64,000 bases of DNA from Iris pallida (Eukaryota > Streptophyta > Magnoliopsida > Asparagales > Iridaceae): NCBI GenBank assembly GCA_029216955.1, contig JANAVB010031417.1, positions 14,501,717-14,565,716 of the forward strand. Reading direction: 5' to 3'. Each line of letters begins with the position of its first letter. The first letter of the stretch is position 1. The notes beneath the pieces were generated by a model. It made no database searches. It was not told the origin of the DNA and was given only the letters and a program-made list of their open reading frames with translations. The translations under genes were made by a program, and so were the position numbers. Shown here piece by piece: positions 1-12,886 of this stretch.

Positions 1-871
1 ACTAACAAAAAGAATATCCTTCTTTAAGACCTCAATCTAGCGTTGTGTCCATGTAACATAGCAAGACACCTAAACAAGGAACACACGGAAGCACGAAAGA
101 GGTGCTAGGATTCAATTGCAGGAAAGCTAAGGTTCATGTGCGACAAAGTAGCGAAGAAGCAAAGGTACATGTAACATTTATTATTCTCTCTATTTGTGCA
201 ATCTATTCTTTCTTTTTCCTAATAGAGCTTCATTTCCACCTGCTGCACTTTATGCAAAGATGAATGGTGGTGTCGTGGAAGAACAGAAATAACAACATGG
301 TTCTGGGGACTAACTACTATTTGTCTACCATCATGAGATAAACCTCCATACGTAAGATCCTACATTTCTCCACAGGGTATGATAGATTCAGTGCAAATAC
401 TTTGCATACTTAACCCAAACAGAATCAAATAGCTTATGGTCATTGGAACATACTGTATTACAAGTTTATTATCATTCTCAATTTTTCTCTTCCCACGTAT
501 CAGACAATTGCCATAAAAAGGATGGATGATATGGCAAAAGGCAGAAAAGTAATGTTCAAGAACCAAAATATAGACTTCTCTTATGATGCTAAAACTTACA
601 ACATCAAGGGAAACCACAAAAAGGAGCATGGCTTTCCAGCAACAATTTTTTTATCAAATCACTCGTTTCTTTGCAAGGAAACATTTTTAAAATAAAATTT
701 TCCTAATAGTGTTCGTTTAATATAATCAAATTCAATCATCAAATCTGGGTCTCAAATCGAAGAAAATATCATACAGTTAATATAAATTGTGATAAGTGGA
801 GGAATGTTGGACATAGTTAATACAGAAATAGAAAGAATCTAATAAGGTGCAAAAGAACAACAAATATAAAC
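1..871. other. Intron of the ERGIC3-like gene, no coding exon seen
   Basis: A donor GTTTAT follows exon 4 at 871/870 on the minus strand. The next expected ERGIC3 exon, with its conserved cysteines, is not present in 1-871. This stretch is therefore intron, or the gene continues beyond the window edge. It is AT-rich with no repeat that I recognise. Confidence 0.6.
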
Positions 872-3800
872 CTTGGGCCCACCAATTCCGCCTTGTCTAG
901 CTTCAATAACATTTCCGTGGACATCTATCCTTGTCTTGATTATGTCATGTCTCTACAATAGTTAGAGAGAGATAGTTCAGTATATAAAGTTCATAGTGAG
1001 AACAAATGAAGAATATAAGGTATCTTCAAACAATGAATATACTCATAAATTCACTCGTTCTAAGTTTTAGTATAAGTTCCTAAACTAAAGGTCAGACCAG
1101 TAACTGGTAAGATTAAAAAAAAGCATATTATAAGCTACACATACCACGTCAAGGTGTTCTTCTCCACTGATATCCATGGCGTCTAGACTTAGCATAGAAC
1201 ATGCAAGGGCAGGGAAGGTGACATCAAACTGCACTCACAGTGATCCAGCATGCACAAGAATTAATTGCATAAAGAAAATATTGTTATGTGTCTAAGTTCT
1301 ATGCAAGGAAATTTTCAATCAGGCTTCTTTGACTATTAGAGATACTTTGACACAATGGTAAGAAAAGATAAGTGTTGCACTTAATAAATATTCAAATATA
1401 CAAAAGCTTACCAAGTCAACAAGAAAAATATTTCAGCGCCAAATTTATTTTAGAAGGGAAAAGTGAAAGAGATAATGAAAGGTTGATTAAGCTTATAAGA
1501 TAAACAAACTCAGCCTTTGATGATATAAGGGAACGCAGAATGTTCGCCTAAGAGGGTTTGATGTGTGTAATTCATAATAGACCACATATAAAAAATAGAA
1601 ATAAGATCTTGGAGAATAAACATGGGCATACATTAATGCGAAGCCTCTCTCCTCTTGAAGTATCTACTACAAGCTTTGTTTCTGTAGCTGCATGAAGATA
1701 CAATCCTGCAGCCAGAAGAATCCATTAGAAACAATACTCTGAAGAGAATTAGATAATTATAACAATACTGTGAAGATAAATAGGTAAAACAACAAACAAG
1801 GAACTATGCCTGTTACTTAAATGGAAAGGAACTTTGTGCAGGTACTTAGATGACGAAGACTTTTTCTAGGGTTATTTAATTGAGATAAGTCCTATGATGT
1901 TTTTTTTTGGGAAATGGATGTGTCCTATGATGTTAGGATGTGAATCCTACCAAGAAATTTAAAATTTGTGCTTGAAGGCCTATTGGGGGGACATTCAAGG
2001 ATGTGACAGCAGAATCAGTTTGCAATTCATGCCCATAGACACGTGTGTTTTGTAGGTAGAATTTTGTTGAGAAGTTCTGACTCACGACAATACAGTTTAA
2101 CTTTCATGTGGTATTATGAAACTACAATTTAAAGGCAACAAAAGAATATAAAAGATAGTTTGAGAAAAAAATTACGGCACAAGTGAAACAATACAGGCTA
2201 CAACAATTAGTTATAGGATAAGTTCAGTCTACATATTGGACATTTCTAAACAATGCTGTGACTCCCATCAATAAGGATGTTTCAAAACAAGTCATAATAA
2301 CAAATTCACTAATCAACTTGGTAGTTTCCAGTAAACTTGGTCTTCCTTAGGGTGACCTAAGTGAAACAATGCAGGCTACGGTACAAGATTTACTTTTAAC
2401 CATACGATAGATTCACTCTACAGATGGGCCAACATTTCTACGGAAATGGTCTAGATGAGGACGTTGAACACAATCTGTAACACAGCAACAACAAAGCCTT
2501 CATCCCAATTTTTGGGGTTGGCTATTTGAAACCTTTTCTTCCATTCAACTTTGTTTAAGGGGCCATGTCTCTAAAACGTTAAAGAATATATATGCTTAGT
2601 TATAGTCTCGACCCAAGTTCATTTAGGCATATCCCTAGTTCTAGCAGCTCCTTTGACTAATATCCTATTTCTCCTAATTGGTGCATCTATTCTAATCGAT
2701 ATATGTGGCAATCGCCACAAAAGCAAGATGTTCGATCTCTTGGGATGTAATATAGAGATGTTCAGTTTCTAGATTAAACATAAGCTCTTAGGTAGACTCA
2801 GATTTTCAACTCCTGTTCCAATAACTGACCAACAAAATTGAATTATTTCCAACAACAAAAGAACACATGCCAAGAAGGCATATAGGAGAAATAAGATTAA
2901 GATTATCCAGTTGACTTACACAATATACATTTCAGTTTACATCCAAAATTATTAAATTGATAACTGTCTTTATTATAATTGATTATTGAATAACAAGAAG
3001 AAACAAATATCAATGTTTATCAAAATTAACGACTATCCATCAGAGAGAAACTCGAGATAGAAGAAATAAACGAATAACCACAATAGAATTTGTATTGTAT
3101 CAGCATTAAATAAAACAATAATAAAAACAAACAAAAGAGAGAAATATTCAATATTTATCATGTGACCATAAAGTATTCCAGAAGCAATCCTCCATTATTC
3201 TTGCACAACATGCTTCTCAATCACCCAATCAAGATGAATTAAATACCGATAACTATCACTCCTATGTTTCTCTTGTCCATCTATATCTACTCCCTCATTT
3301 CTCTTTTACATTTTATATATTCTGTTTTCATCTACTACTTTTAAAATACTTAGATTCCAAAGTCTACACACTACTATTTAGCATCTAAACCCTATTTACT
3401 CTCATTAATCAACACAACCATCTAACACTTCTATCGGCAAACAACATCAACAATGAATCTCCTCCTAATTATGCCTAGTAATTTTATCAATAACTAGTAG
3501 CATAGTTTTTAGTATCAGCCAATACTGCTACAATAAGGCCTATACGTATCGGTTTTGACATGTCTCGATCCGATACCAACCGCTAACGATACTGACTATA
3601 TCGACGTTGGTCTCCTTCCCGTTCAATTCAGCCAAAAAAGAAATATATACATATATAGACAATAAAAAAATAGTGTGACAATAATGGTTCAGTTGTACTA
3701 AGGTTGACAATGTTACAATGTAGCAATAAGATTTCGTATCGATGAATTATAGCAATTACTATTTTCGAAGTTTGTCAAAAATGTATATCTATGAATTCAC

Positions 3801-6378
3801 AACATGCATCTATATAATATTACTCAATTCAAAACTATTTATTATGATTGCACTATGTCTAAAGATAAGTAAATAAACAATTAGAATATTATTCTATTTA
3901 AAATTATGTCTATTACAAGTAGAATATTATTCCATTTAAAACTAACGAGAAACAACATGTGATATGTATAATTATGTCTAAATATAACCAAAAAAAATCT
4001 AGCTTCTTAAAATAATTTTTATCATTATTTACTTTCCGAAACGAAAAATTTGATACTTCGATCCGAAAGTGTCGATACTATAAAACCGTCGTTACCAATA
4101 CTTATAGCATAGGTCTCGATTTCGATACCGCAAACCTTGAATTTTTCAGGACTTAACCATGATCCTTGATATAAGCCAAGGGTTATAGAATGTGGTTTGA
4201 TATCTCCCCAATGGTTCACACGGTCATCGTAACTTCATCGTACATATTCTTAATAGTGTCAATATATTATATATATACTAGAGACTTGGGCGAAGCCCAC
4301 CATGTTAATCTTATAAGACCTATATCGTAAATTTTCTCTATGTCAATAAAAAGTATATGCAAGTCATTTTTCTATCTAAAATTTTCTATTAATCTTCATA
4401 GCAAGTAAATGAATTCGTAGATTTCCTTGGCATAAAATAAAATCTATTCTTTAACATTCTAGTTTTTTTTCTTAATTATTATTCAATTACTCTCTTCTCT
4501 GAGTTTCGTGGTATCATGGTATGACCCCCATAAGCTCAATTACTCGATAGTTAGTACGACTTTGCATATCTCGCTTATTTTTATATAGTGTGTAGTATAT
4601 TATTACTTCTTTATTTATCGGATGTTTTTTAGCTCGTAGGATTTGGTTGATAACTTAGTAATCCACATCAATTATTTGTCACCTAAACATTTGCAAACCT
4701 CGATAGCAATATCATTAGGTCCTACCGCCTTCCCATTTTTCATTTCCTTTGAAGCATTCTTAATTTCAAAAACCCTAATTTTATGACAATATAGCAAAAC
4801 GACTTTATCCTAAACTAATTCTATTTTTGAATTAAGATTTTCTATATTGCTCTTGTTAAACAACATGTAAAAGCTACTCCTTACCTTTCCTTAATATCAT
4901 TTTCCCTTACTAAAACTTCGTGGTATTCTCTCTTGATACATGTTATATCACCTATATTATTTCTCTTTCCCCTACTCTTAGCACACCTATATCATTGCTC
5001 TTTTCCCTAGTCTTAGCACGCTTATAACTATCTTTCTCCCTCCTTGGCTTTTAAGTTCTAACCCCCATATGAAAATGATCATATGACCTTAATTTAGATT
5101 CATAGACGGTTTTTTAGCTTCCTTCCTTGCTAGCTTTTATCTCCCAAAGTTTTCATCGTTTCTACTTCCAACTTTATATAATTTATTTTTGCCTTACTCA
5201 CCTTTTCGGATTCCTCATTTCATCACCAACATTCTTCCGAAGTTCGCCTTTAGAAACTCCTTGAATATCTTTATCTTTTTTTATACAATTTGATATATTA
5301 TATCACATAACTTTAATATATTCTCTTATGTTCCATCTTCCTTCCTTTCTCATTTCATCATCAAAGGAGTATTAAGTTTTCTCCTTTCAAGTTCCAACAT
5401 ATAGGTCTTGATCTATTGTGTATCCTAATCCGCCTCTTCCATTGCATGGCATTAATATATAAGACCACTCAACATTAAATTCCCTCCTTTCAAGTTCCAC
5501 AATATAGCTCTTCATGTATTGAGTATCATAGTCTTTCCCTTCCATTTCCTTGCACTAATATATAAGACCACTCAACCTACATTGAGTGGTTAAAACTCTT
5601 TCGTGGTAGAACTTTGCAATCTTACATGTTAAAAGTAATTAAGTATTCCTCTCCATTCCTAAAACAACTATTTGCTATTATAATTTATAAGGTTATACGA
5701 CGGTGCAAAATAAATATTATTATCAGTTATTACCCCCCCTTCAACCCTAATTCCGCACCCACAACCCCCACGCACGCAATCCTAAACGTTGCTCTCCTTT
5801 GCACCATGACAATTTAAGTCTTCTCCAGTGTAATATTTCTCCTCCGTGTACTCCTTGAATCAAACTACTTGCATGTTCCCAAAATTCCGTAATAAATATA
5901 ATTATATTTATGCTTTTTTGAATTATAAGTCCAATAGATAGTCTGACAGAAAACTAAATATGTTAATTTGCAGCGGTATTATTAACCTCGTGTTTACTAG
6001 TTCCATGATTTTACATAGACATCCCCCATTCCAAACGAAGTTGGGTTTCCAGTAAAGAAGTCGCATGCCACTAATTTCAGTCTACATCCAGAATCATTAA
6101 AATTCAAAGCAAAGTTTATCGATTCGAATTGAATATGTGCGAAATATACGAATACATTCACTAATCGAACAATTGTGAGGAGAAAGAACCCTAAAAAAAA
6201 ATTGGGGAGAGAGAGGGAGAGAGTTTTGTTGCGTACTTAGCTCGGAGAGGAAGAGGAAGAACATGACTACGGAGGAGATGATGGTGATTATGCCTCCAGA
6301 GAGGGTTCTGTTGTTGAAATCTTCGTTGACTTTTGGGTACGCATCCAAATTCCGAAGTCTTGAGAAGAACCCCTTCAT
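872..6378 (-). CDS. ERGIC3-like cargo receptor, 5' part (4 exons)
   Basis: This is the 5' part of a plant homologue of ERGIC3/Erv46, a membrane protein that cycles between ER and Golgi in COPII vesicles. Minus-strand exons are 6378-6237, 1705-1632, 1228-1145 and 952-872. All have GT-AG borders and phases that join cleanly (47 codons plus 1 nt, then 25, 28 and 27 codons). Exon 1 begins MKGFFSRLRNLDAYPKVNED and holds a hydrophobic segment at about residues 29-47, the expected N-terminal membrane helix of the ERGIC_N domain. Later exons read RLYLHAATETKLVVDTSRGE, FDVTFPALACSMLSLDAMD and RHDIIKTRIDVHGNVIEARQ, the conserved lumenal order of the family. The start is the first ATG after a TATA box and matches the family N-terminus. 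About 127 residues are visible, roughly a third of the usual length; the rest lies left of the window. No lesion is seen, so this is probably a working host gene. Confidence 0.93.
2465..2720 (-). mobile_element. 3' end remnant of an RTE-type LINE or the related Au-like SINE tail
   Basis: On the plus strand the segment holds CAACAACAAAGCCTT followed by a TTTTTGGGGTTGGCTA block and CCATTCAACT. This is the characteristic 3' tail shared by plant RTE LINEs and Au SINEs. Read on the minus strand it resembles the end of an RTE ORF (an ANPK-like ending), but with stops. It lies downstream, in minus-strand order, of the LINE reverse-transcriptase remnant at 4660-5150 and may belong to the same insertion. 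Confidence 0.6.
4660..5150 (-). pseudogene. RTE-type LINE reverse-transcriptase remnant
   Basis: Minus-strand translation of 4743-4680 gives KNGKAVGPNDIAIEVCKCLG, the conserved start of the RT domain in plant RTE-like non-LTR elements. Upstream (4895-5145) other frames give pieces such as YKLAKARE-like, ITCIKREYHEVLVRENDIKER and YDHFY, which precede RT in the same family. Frameshifts and stops are frequent, so this is an old, dead copy lying in the ERGIC3-like intron. No palm-domain YADD motif was located. Confidence 0.7.
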
Positions 6379-6456
6379 TGTAGAGAGGAGAGACGAGAGG
6401 ATTTTTATTTTTATTTTTATTTTCCTAATGGGGTTCTAATTTGATGAATAGATCTG

Positions 6457-6466
6457 GTTTATATAC
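6457..6466 (-). promoter_or_regulatory. TATA box of the ERGIC3-like gene
   Basis: On the minus strand the sequence reads GTATATAAAC, about 80 bp upstream of the ATG at 6378. That leaves a 5' UTR of roughly 50 nt. A purine-rich GAGAG tract lies just before the ATG. The call rests on motif and spacing only. Confidence 0.6.
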
Positions 6467-6479
6467 TCTTCTACGAATA

Positions 6480-7345
6480 ATTTATTATTTTATAGCTTCT
6501 ATTTATTTATTTTTTCAGGTGGTGTTTGTTTTATGGGAAATGTTGTGCTTTACAACTAATTTTTGTTGTAAGTTAGACAACCGCCTATCTGGCATCCTTT
6601 GATTGGAGGAAAGGAAGGATCGGGTGGGACCATGTTAGCAAGATGTGGGTTGTAAGAAAATTATAAAATTTTTGTAGTAAACTTAGCATTTTTCTTGTTT
6701 TATCATCTAAATCACAACATCCAAACATTAGGACCCTATTATTGTTATTATTATTGTGTTAAATATTATTTACACCTCTCATATTAACAAACATACAAAA
6801 ATATTAGGACATAATTCAAAATATTTTGTGTGTTCGTATTCAGATCTTAATTTTCATAATACCTCTTAATAGTTAGAGAAAATTTTGAGACGTTCTCTCT
6901 AAATTTATTGACAATCAACAACATTAATGTATCTGGGTTTTTAATATTTCCTATGCATTTGAAACTGAAAGGATTAATATTCCTTAATAAATTCTAAATT
7001 TGCATGATATAAGGTTTACTTTGTATTAAATATTTTTAATTATATGCTTTATATTTTCTTTTATTGTGATATGTAAATATTCACTTTCTCTGTAATACAA
7101 TTTATCCGCATTAGGCATTCATCTAAGTTAGTTTTGATAGTACTTACGTTTTATCTGAATCTTTATTTGATACCAAACATAATATAGGAACGTAATAGCA
7201 TACACTACAAATGGATAAATTATTCAGTGGGACAAGCTCACCACATAACAATGGTAAATTTTGAGCTCGTTCAATGGTATAATAACACATGATAATATCT
7301 TACTATTTTTTGTAACCATATCTTAATAATATTTGTCAATTGTAT

Positions 7346-7410
<65 letters not shown>

Positions 7411-7642
7411 CGTATGTTATTATGCTATTTGACGATATCACCATTCACCATTACCACTTGGTGATGAGTCCGTCCTATTGAATAGTCATTAGATTATGAA
7501 TAGTCTTTTTTTTTTAATTGTATCATTGGATATTTTCAAAATAATAGCCTAAACAAATGTTTCATGAAAAGTCATTTTAGTACATGTTATCTCTCAAACT
7601 ACAACCCAACTAAGTCTCACAACCATTTTTAACATCTTATTA

Positions 7643-7720
<78 letters not shown>
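6480..7720. repeat. AT-rich intergenic DNA with two (TA)n tracts
   Basis: No gene or named element is seen between the ERGIC3-like promoter and the inverted terminus at 7720. Two TA microsatellites lie at about 7352-7407 and 7646-7714. The second directly abuts the terminus and could be the target into which the large element inserted. Confidence 0.8.
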
Positions 7721-7910
7721 GAAAATTCTACAATACAACCATCCATTTTGGATGTATCGATACATCCGAAATCTGGACCGTTAGATGTTAATCCAACGGT
7801 TCAGATTAAATTCAGATGAAATAATGCAGGAGACATCATTCAATACTGTTTTTGACTTTTGACCTCTTGTTAACTTGCTATAGCAGGTCATTCTTCAATG
7901 CAATTTTTCA
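7720..7910 (+). repeat. Left terminal inverted repeat of a giant MULE-like element
   Basis: The segment matches the reverse complement of 55,870-56,076 over about 190 bp with scattered differences. Shared blocks include TTCTACAATACA, the perfect 18-bp palindrome GGATGTATCGATACATCC, GGACCGTTRGATGTTRATCC and GACTTTTGACCTSTTG. Long inverted ends of this kind fit Mutator-like elements. The outside flank is a TA tract, as at the right end. A clean 9-bp duplication cannot be proved because both flanks are TATATA. Confidence 0.8.
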
Positions 7911-8154
7911 ATGAACACCCTAAATTAACTCATATTTACTTTCTCTTTCATCCAGGTAATTTAATATTTTGTGCAACTACGTATATAAAACAATAATTGT
8001 GTGTCGGCCGGAAAGGAAGGACACAGTGTCTCCAGGTATGTAGGCTATGTAGACGACGACACCACCGCCGCTGGCGATCTAGATGGTGACACCGACGACG
8101 AAATGGTACATTTAGGACGAAGAATGGTACATTTAGGAAGCCGGTAAAAGCTCG

Positions 8155-8705
8155 TTCTCTCAAATCTCTTCTTTGTGTAAATTAAATTCAAGGAGGACAC
8201 AATCCCTAAGGACACAGTGTGTCCAGGTCTGTAGGCGATGTAGACGACACCACCGCTGTTGGCGATCTAGATGAGGACACCGACGACGAATGGTACATTT
8301 AGGACGGAGAATGGTACATTTAGGACGGAGAATGGTATATTTAGGAAGGAGAATGGTACATTTAGGACGAAGAATGGTACATTTAGGAAGGCGATAAAAG
8401 CTCATTCTCTCAAATCTCTTCTTTGTGTAAATTAAATCCAAGGAGGACACAATCCCTAAGGAAACAGTGTGTCCAGGTCTGTAGGCGATGTAGACGACAC
8501 CATCGCTGCTGGCGATCTATATGAGGACACCGACGACGAATGGTACATTTAGGACGGAGAATGGTACATTTAGGAAGGAGAATAGTACATTTAGGACGGA
8601 GAATGGTACATTTAGGACGGAGAATGGTACATTTAGGAAGCCGACAAAAGCTCGTTCTCTCAAATCTCTTCTTTGTGTAAATTAAATCCAAGGAGAACAC
8701 AATCC
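8155..8705 (+). repeat. 250-bp tandem repeats containing 21-bp minisatellite units
   Basis: The phrase CTCTCAAATCTCTTCTTTGTG recurs at about 8157, 8407 and 8657, giving a 250-bp period. Within each unit a 21-bp module, AATGGTACATTTAGGACGGAG with variants, is repeated. A partial unit precedes at 7950-8155. Long reading frames here (repeating RPKCTIL on the minus strand) are by-products of a repeat length divisible by three. The same 21-bp module occurs in the opposite orientation at 49,560-49,860. Confidence 0.9.
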
Positions 8706-8887
8706 CTAATTTTAGTTATTGCTTAGCAGAGTCTGCTTAGTTGTTGTAAAATTGTGATGTTGCTTCTGTGACACTTTCATCTTTAATCTCATGTTTTCTA
8801 TGAATATGTGTTCTGTTTGATTTTGATTTAGTAATCTTTCCGTAATTAGTTTTTTTTGTTTCATCTAACAATTTAATATTTTTGTTA

Positions 8888-9000
8888 TAAAGCTACAGGC
8901 CATGGTAGTGGTGGTGGAAAGAGAAACGGAGATGAAGAAGGAAAGAAGAAGAAGTTCCGGTTTGCGGCGGACTTCGTCGAGTTCCTCAATCAAGCGGAAT
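8888..9000 (+). repeat. Subterminal block matched in inverse at 54.4-54.7 kb
   Basis: The block from ACAGGCCATGGTAGTGGTGG through GGAAAGAGAAACGGAGATGA and a GTCGTCGAG-like tail has a diverged inverse copy at about 54,450-54,665. With the termini at 7.7 and 56.1 kb it gives a second pair of inward-facing homologous segments. This supports a single element spanning both. Confidence 0.75.
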
Positions 9001-9174
9001 TAAACCTCTTATAGAGTTCCTTAATTGAAATTGATCATGATAACCTTTTGTATTTTTCAAACGGCTAGTAGAATCTTTCTCGAGCCCTCCTCAATCAAAC
9101 GGCTAGTAGATTGTTTGCTAGTCTCAAAATTTATTTGTCTTTCCATCTTTCTCACTTTTTGTACTTCTCTCTTG

Positions 9175-9183
9175 CTATATATA
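9175..9183 (+). promoter_or_regulatory. TATA box upstream of the first Ulp1-like gene
   Basis: CTATATATAC lies about 90 bp before the ATG at 9272. The spacing suits a plant core promoter with a 5' UTR near 60 nt. Confidence 0.5.
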
Positions 9184-9271
9184 CAATAGTTTTGTTGTTT
9201 CATAGTACTATTATTCATTCTGAAATACATAGAATAGTTTTCTGAAATACAATAGTTTTCTTGTTCTCAAG

Positions 9272-10974
9272 ATGTCTACTCGTGTGGTAAAAAATATAGA
9301 AGACGTAGAAGATTGGTTGCCAGCTCCAAATGAAACCTTCATTCCGCTTATGTTGCACAAGATTGAAGAACATCTGTCGACGATTTTAGCTGAAGTTGTA
9401 AAGATCAATTCAAAGCTTTGTTCATTAGAAATTGAACAAATAAATTTATCTCGGCGTTTTGAGAAGATTGAAGAATCTCCAGCTTTGAAGAAGGCATCTT
9501 CATCTGGAGCATTTAATAATGTGAAGGTGGTTTCCGTTGAATCTTCTTCCGATGAGGAGGACGTGGAGCTACACTCTCGTAGTAAAGCATTGGACCGAAT
9601 TCTCGCATTGTCCCCTACAGAAGAAACTGACTTTAGCAGTTCTTCTAAAAGAATGCGTGGAAATTTAGATCCGGTCACACCATCGAAAATTTTAACAAGG
9701 GGTTCAACCTCGAAGCCTAGCAATTGTACTAGTGGTTCTTCGAGTTATTAAGACTATATTTTTGCCGATGATAGACCTGACGAGTAAGTAATATGAGTTT
9801 TGATTTAATTCCAACAGTTTTTTCTCCTAATTTATTCTTTTTTTTCTTAGAGAAATAATATCATCTTGCAACAAAATCTATGTGTCTCGGTTTGAGATGA
9901 AGACCTTAGCTCCTTTAACGAGAATTAAAAATAGGGTATGTATAGATAGTATATTTTTTCTTAGATGCCATCTATGTTTACTTCGATTCCATCGCTGACA
10001 TTTTTAATGATTTATTCAGATTGTAGGCATTGTCTCTGCTCTTCTCACCGCGGAGGAACGGAAAAAAACCTCCAATAAAGCTAATGTATGGTTTTTACCA
10101 ATAAGGATATCGATGAGTGAGCATTTTATTCTTCAATGCATATGCATTAACAATTTTCTTGTTTGTTTATCCTTCGTAATGTATTAGTTGATGTGTATGT
10201 AGAAAGAAACGTTACCTCCATCCGACAAAAAGCTTCATAAAATATGGAAGAAGTACAAATATTTTCAGGATTACATGAGATCTTTAAGCACTTGTAACGA
10301 GATATTAATGTATTTCTGTTTAAATATTAATCCTAATTTTCTGAAAATTTACTAATTTATTTTACCTAATTAATCCTGATTCAGATATACATACCCATTC
10401 ATTTGGACGGACACTATACTCTTGCAAGAGTTCTGGTTAAAAAAAGGACTGTTAAAATTTGGGACTCACTTGCATCTAAAGATGATCCGATTCAAAACAA
10501 AACAGTCATAAAAGAAATAGTAAGCTCATATTCATCAATTTTTATGAATTGGGTACAAGATACGCGGTATACTAATACATATTATATTCTGGTAATTGTA
10601 GCTTTCAAATTTGGATCTCTTTCTCGAAGAAGAGATTTTAAAGTTGAGAGATGCTAGGTTCAGCTTTTCTACTTTTGCAATAAAACGTCGTTCTTATGTT
10701 CCCCGCCAAGACAATTCTGTCGATTGTGGAATTTGTGTAATTGCATTCATGAAAGACCGATGTAGTCTAGACTACCGTTCTCTCAATATAAGTCTGAAAA
10801 TATGTCGTCAAAAACTTACACTTTTTAGAGCAATATTTTTGATGTTATGTTTGTTATATGCAGTTTGATGCGGGAATGGAAAGATGCAAAGCTGCTGAAT
10901 GGATTACAACTTCAGAGCACAATGAAGAGCTAAAAGAAGTCCAATCTGAAATGATTGAATATGGAAGACGATGA
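9272..10974 (+). pseudogene. Ulp1-like cysteine protease (C48 family), multi-exon, decayed
   Basis: The C-terminal exons encode a SUMO-protease-type (Ulp1/C48) domain, which cleaves ubiquitin-like modifiers or their conjugates. The catalytic His is in DGHYTLARV (about 10,410), the Asp in VKIWDSLAS (about 10,465), and the oxyanion Gln and catalytic Cys in PRQDNSVDCGICVI (about 10,700-10,740). The last exon ends at TGA 10,972-10,974. The first exon, from ATG 9272, encodes about 159 residues with heptad-like and Ser/Glu-rich segments and no domain that I recognise. An in-frame TAA at 9749 is followed by more open sequence and a good GTAAGT donor at 9785, so the stop is probably a mutation. Internal exons at about 9851-9935, 10,020-10,116 and 10,203-10,293 have plausible borders but not all phases agree. 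Ulp1-like genes are known cargo of some plant MULEs. Confidence 0.72.
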
Positions 10975-11559
10975 TTTTTTTTTTCTTCTTTTATATCTAA
11001 TGTATGGAAACCCCTAATGTATTATGTTCATTTGTTTTGTTGAGTTGTAATGACATTTTTGCCAAACGGCTTCGATTCTTTTTGATTAAGCAGAATCATT
11101 TTTGCCCTTCAAATTAATATAATTAAGCAGAAATGAGTCTTTTACCCTTCCATCGAATGACATTTTTGCCCTTCTAATTAATTCAAAACACCCCTGAACC
11201 CTTTTATTACAAAAAAAAAGGAAAACCGTTTCGATTCTTCCTCTTCTTCCATACTCCACTATGTACTCAAACCTAGGTCATTCTCCTCCAAAATCTTCAA
11301 ACCTTCCTCCCCATTCGCAATCTTCACACCATATCGACATCAGCGGCAGAATCATCACCGGCAGCATCACCAATTAGAGAAGATGCACCAGTTACAGAAA
11401 ATCCAAAAGGAAAAGACGGAGAACAACCGAAACCCTATTCTAAGAAAGTTTCACAGAAAAAAAAGAGAAAAGTTGCTAAACAAAAAGAAGTGTATGAAGA
11501 AGTGCAAATAGAAGGTATAACTTTGAGTTTATGTTCGCAAATTCTGTATATATTACACG

Positions 11560-11725
11560 AAGAATGACATTCTCCGTCATAAAACGCATTTGAATGTCAT
11601 TTTCCGTGTCATTTGAAACGGAGAATGACATTCTCCGTGTCATTTGAAACGGAGAATGACATTCTCCGTGTTAGTCTACACAGAGAATGTCATTTCCAGT
11701 GTTAAAATCCATAAGAATGGCCATT
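11560..11725. repeat. Cluster of CGGAGAATG palindromes inside an intron
   Basis: Several copies of the inverted motif CGGAGAATGNCATTCTCCG lie in the presumed intron between 11,514 and 11,760, one of them joined to the next by GTGTCATTTGAAA. Each copy can pair with itself. A single half-copy also lies in the next intron, at about 13,365. Confidence 0.9.
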
Positions 11726-12886
11726 CTCCGACCTAATTTTTGTTTTTTTTTGTTTTGTAGAAAAAAATCTGTCAGGAATAAGGATTCAAGACTTTTTCGT
11801 TCTACCTTCAAGCCAATGCTAAATCTTATGGAGGAGGTCAATCAAGATGTTGGCCGTTTACCTGAGCCAGTTATTGATTCCTTGAAGAATACCGGTTACT
11901 GGAATTTTATCGAGATTTTCTACCAAAACAGAGTCCACGTCTCCGAATTGGCCAAGGTAACAGAAGGGCTTGAGAATTTAATTACAAGTTACACAGAAGA
12001 AGAAGATGGCGTCGGATGCTTTGAATTGAGCACCACTGTTAAAATCGTGCCAAGCGTCGACGATATGGCAATCATCTTCGGTCTACCGCTGAATGAAGAA
12101 AGCGATAATAATGTTTTTTATAGAAAATTGATAAAGAAAAAACAACAACAGCCGACACCACCAGCATCATTGAGCCTGTGTAGAGATCACTTCACAAGAT
12201 TGCTGGCTAATTCTAAGGGCAAACATGCAGAAGTCACGAATAAGGAAGTGAGAGACAAGTTCTTTGAATTGTTACGACGGCTTCATGGCGGAGATAACGC
12301 TGTTAATCCAGATGATTTGGCCAAGCTAATAATCTTCCACTTGTGCCAAACAGTATTCTTCACAAAGTCTGGCGGTTCAAATTTGTCGTACAGATTCTTG
12401 GCCTTGGTAGACAGTGTGGACGTCATCAACAGTATATGCTAGCCAAGGTTAATCCTGGCATATGTAATGGATAGCATAAAGAGGAGTAGAAGCAAAACTG
12501 AACAGGGGGATTACTCAATGGCTTTCCACAAATTGGAAGGTTGCACAATATACTTCCTCTATTGGTTTGCAGAACATAGTAAATTTGTAGAAAGGAAGTT
12601 CGCCCCAATTCCTGATTACCCAAGATTTTTCACATGGAATGGGTACGAAATCTCAAACTTCCTCAAGGCCGAATATTACAACAAAATAAGATCGAAAATG
12701 ATATTAGAAGATCTGGTTATACCTGTTGGGGAAGAAGAAGGGCACAAAGAAGATGAGCCACCTATAGAAGAAGTTAAAAAAGAGGAAGAGGAAGAACACC
12801 AAGAAGCAGGTGGGGATAATTTTGATGAACAACGGATACCACAGCATCATGAAATGGGCACTGTGATGGATGACTCAGCAAAGAAA

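Larger units (their letters stand above)
1706..6236 (-). other. Large first intron (4.5 kb) of the ERGIC3-like gene
   Basis: The intron runs from donor GTACGC at 6236 to acceptor CTGCAG at 1706. It is AT-rich and holds RTE-type LINE debris at 2465-2720 and 4660-5150. The pieces between (about 2720-4660 and 5150-6096) show no coding exon or element that I can name. The size comes from old insertions. Confidence 0.85.

Noticed and set aside
7466..7480. Hammerhead-ribozyme-like GGTGATGAGTCCGTCC
   Set aside because: The core needs CTGATGA and a later GAAA with pairing stems; the first base differs and no GAAAC partner or stems are found.
8160..8700. Two 96-residue minus-strand frames made of RPKCTIL repeats
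   Set aside because: The 21-bp unit is divisible by three, so frames stay open by chance; no homology, and the frames change with the repeat.
9211..9723. 170-residue minus-strand ORF overlapping the first exon of the Ulp1-like gene
   Set aside because: The plus-strand frame has the TATA box, ATG and downstream exons; the minus frame has no context.
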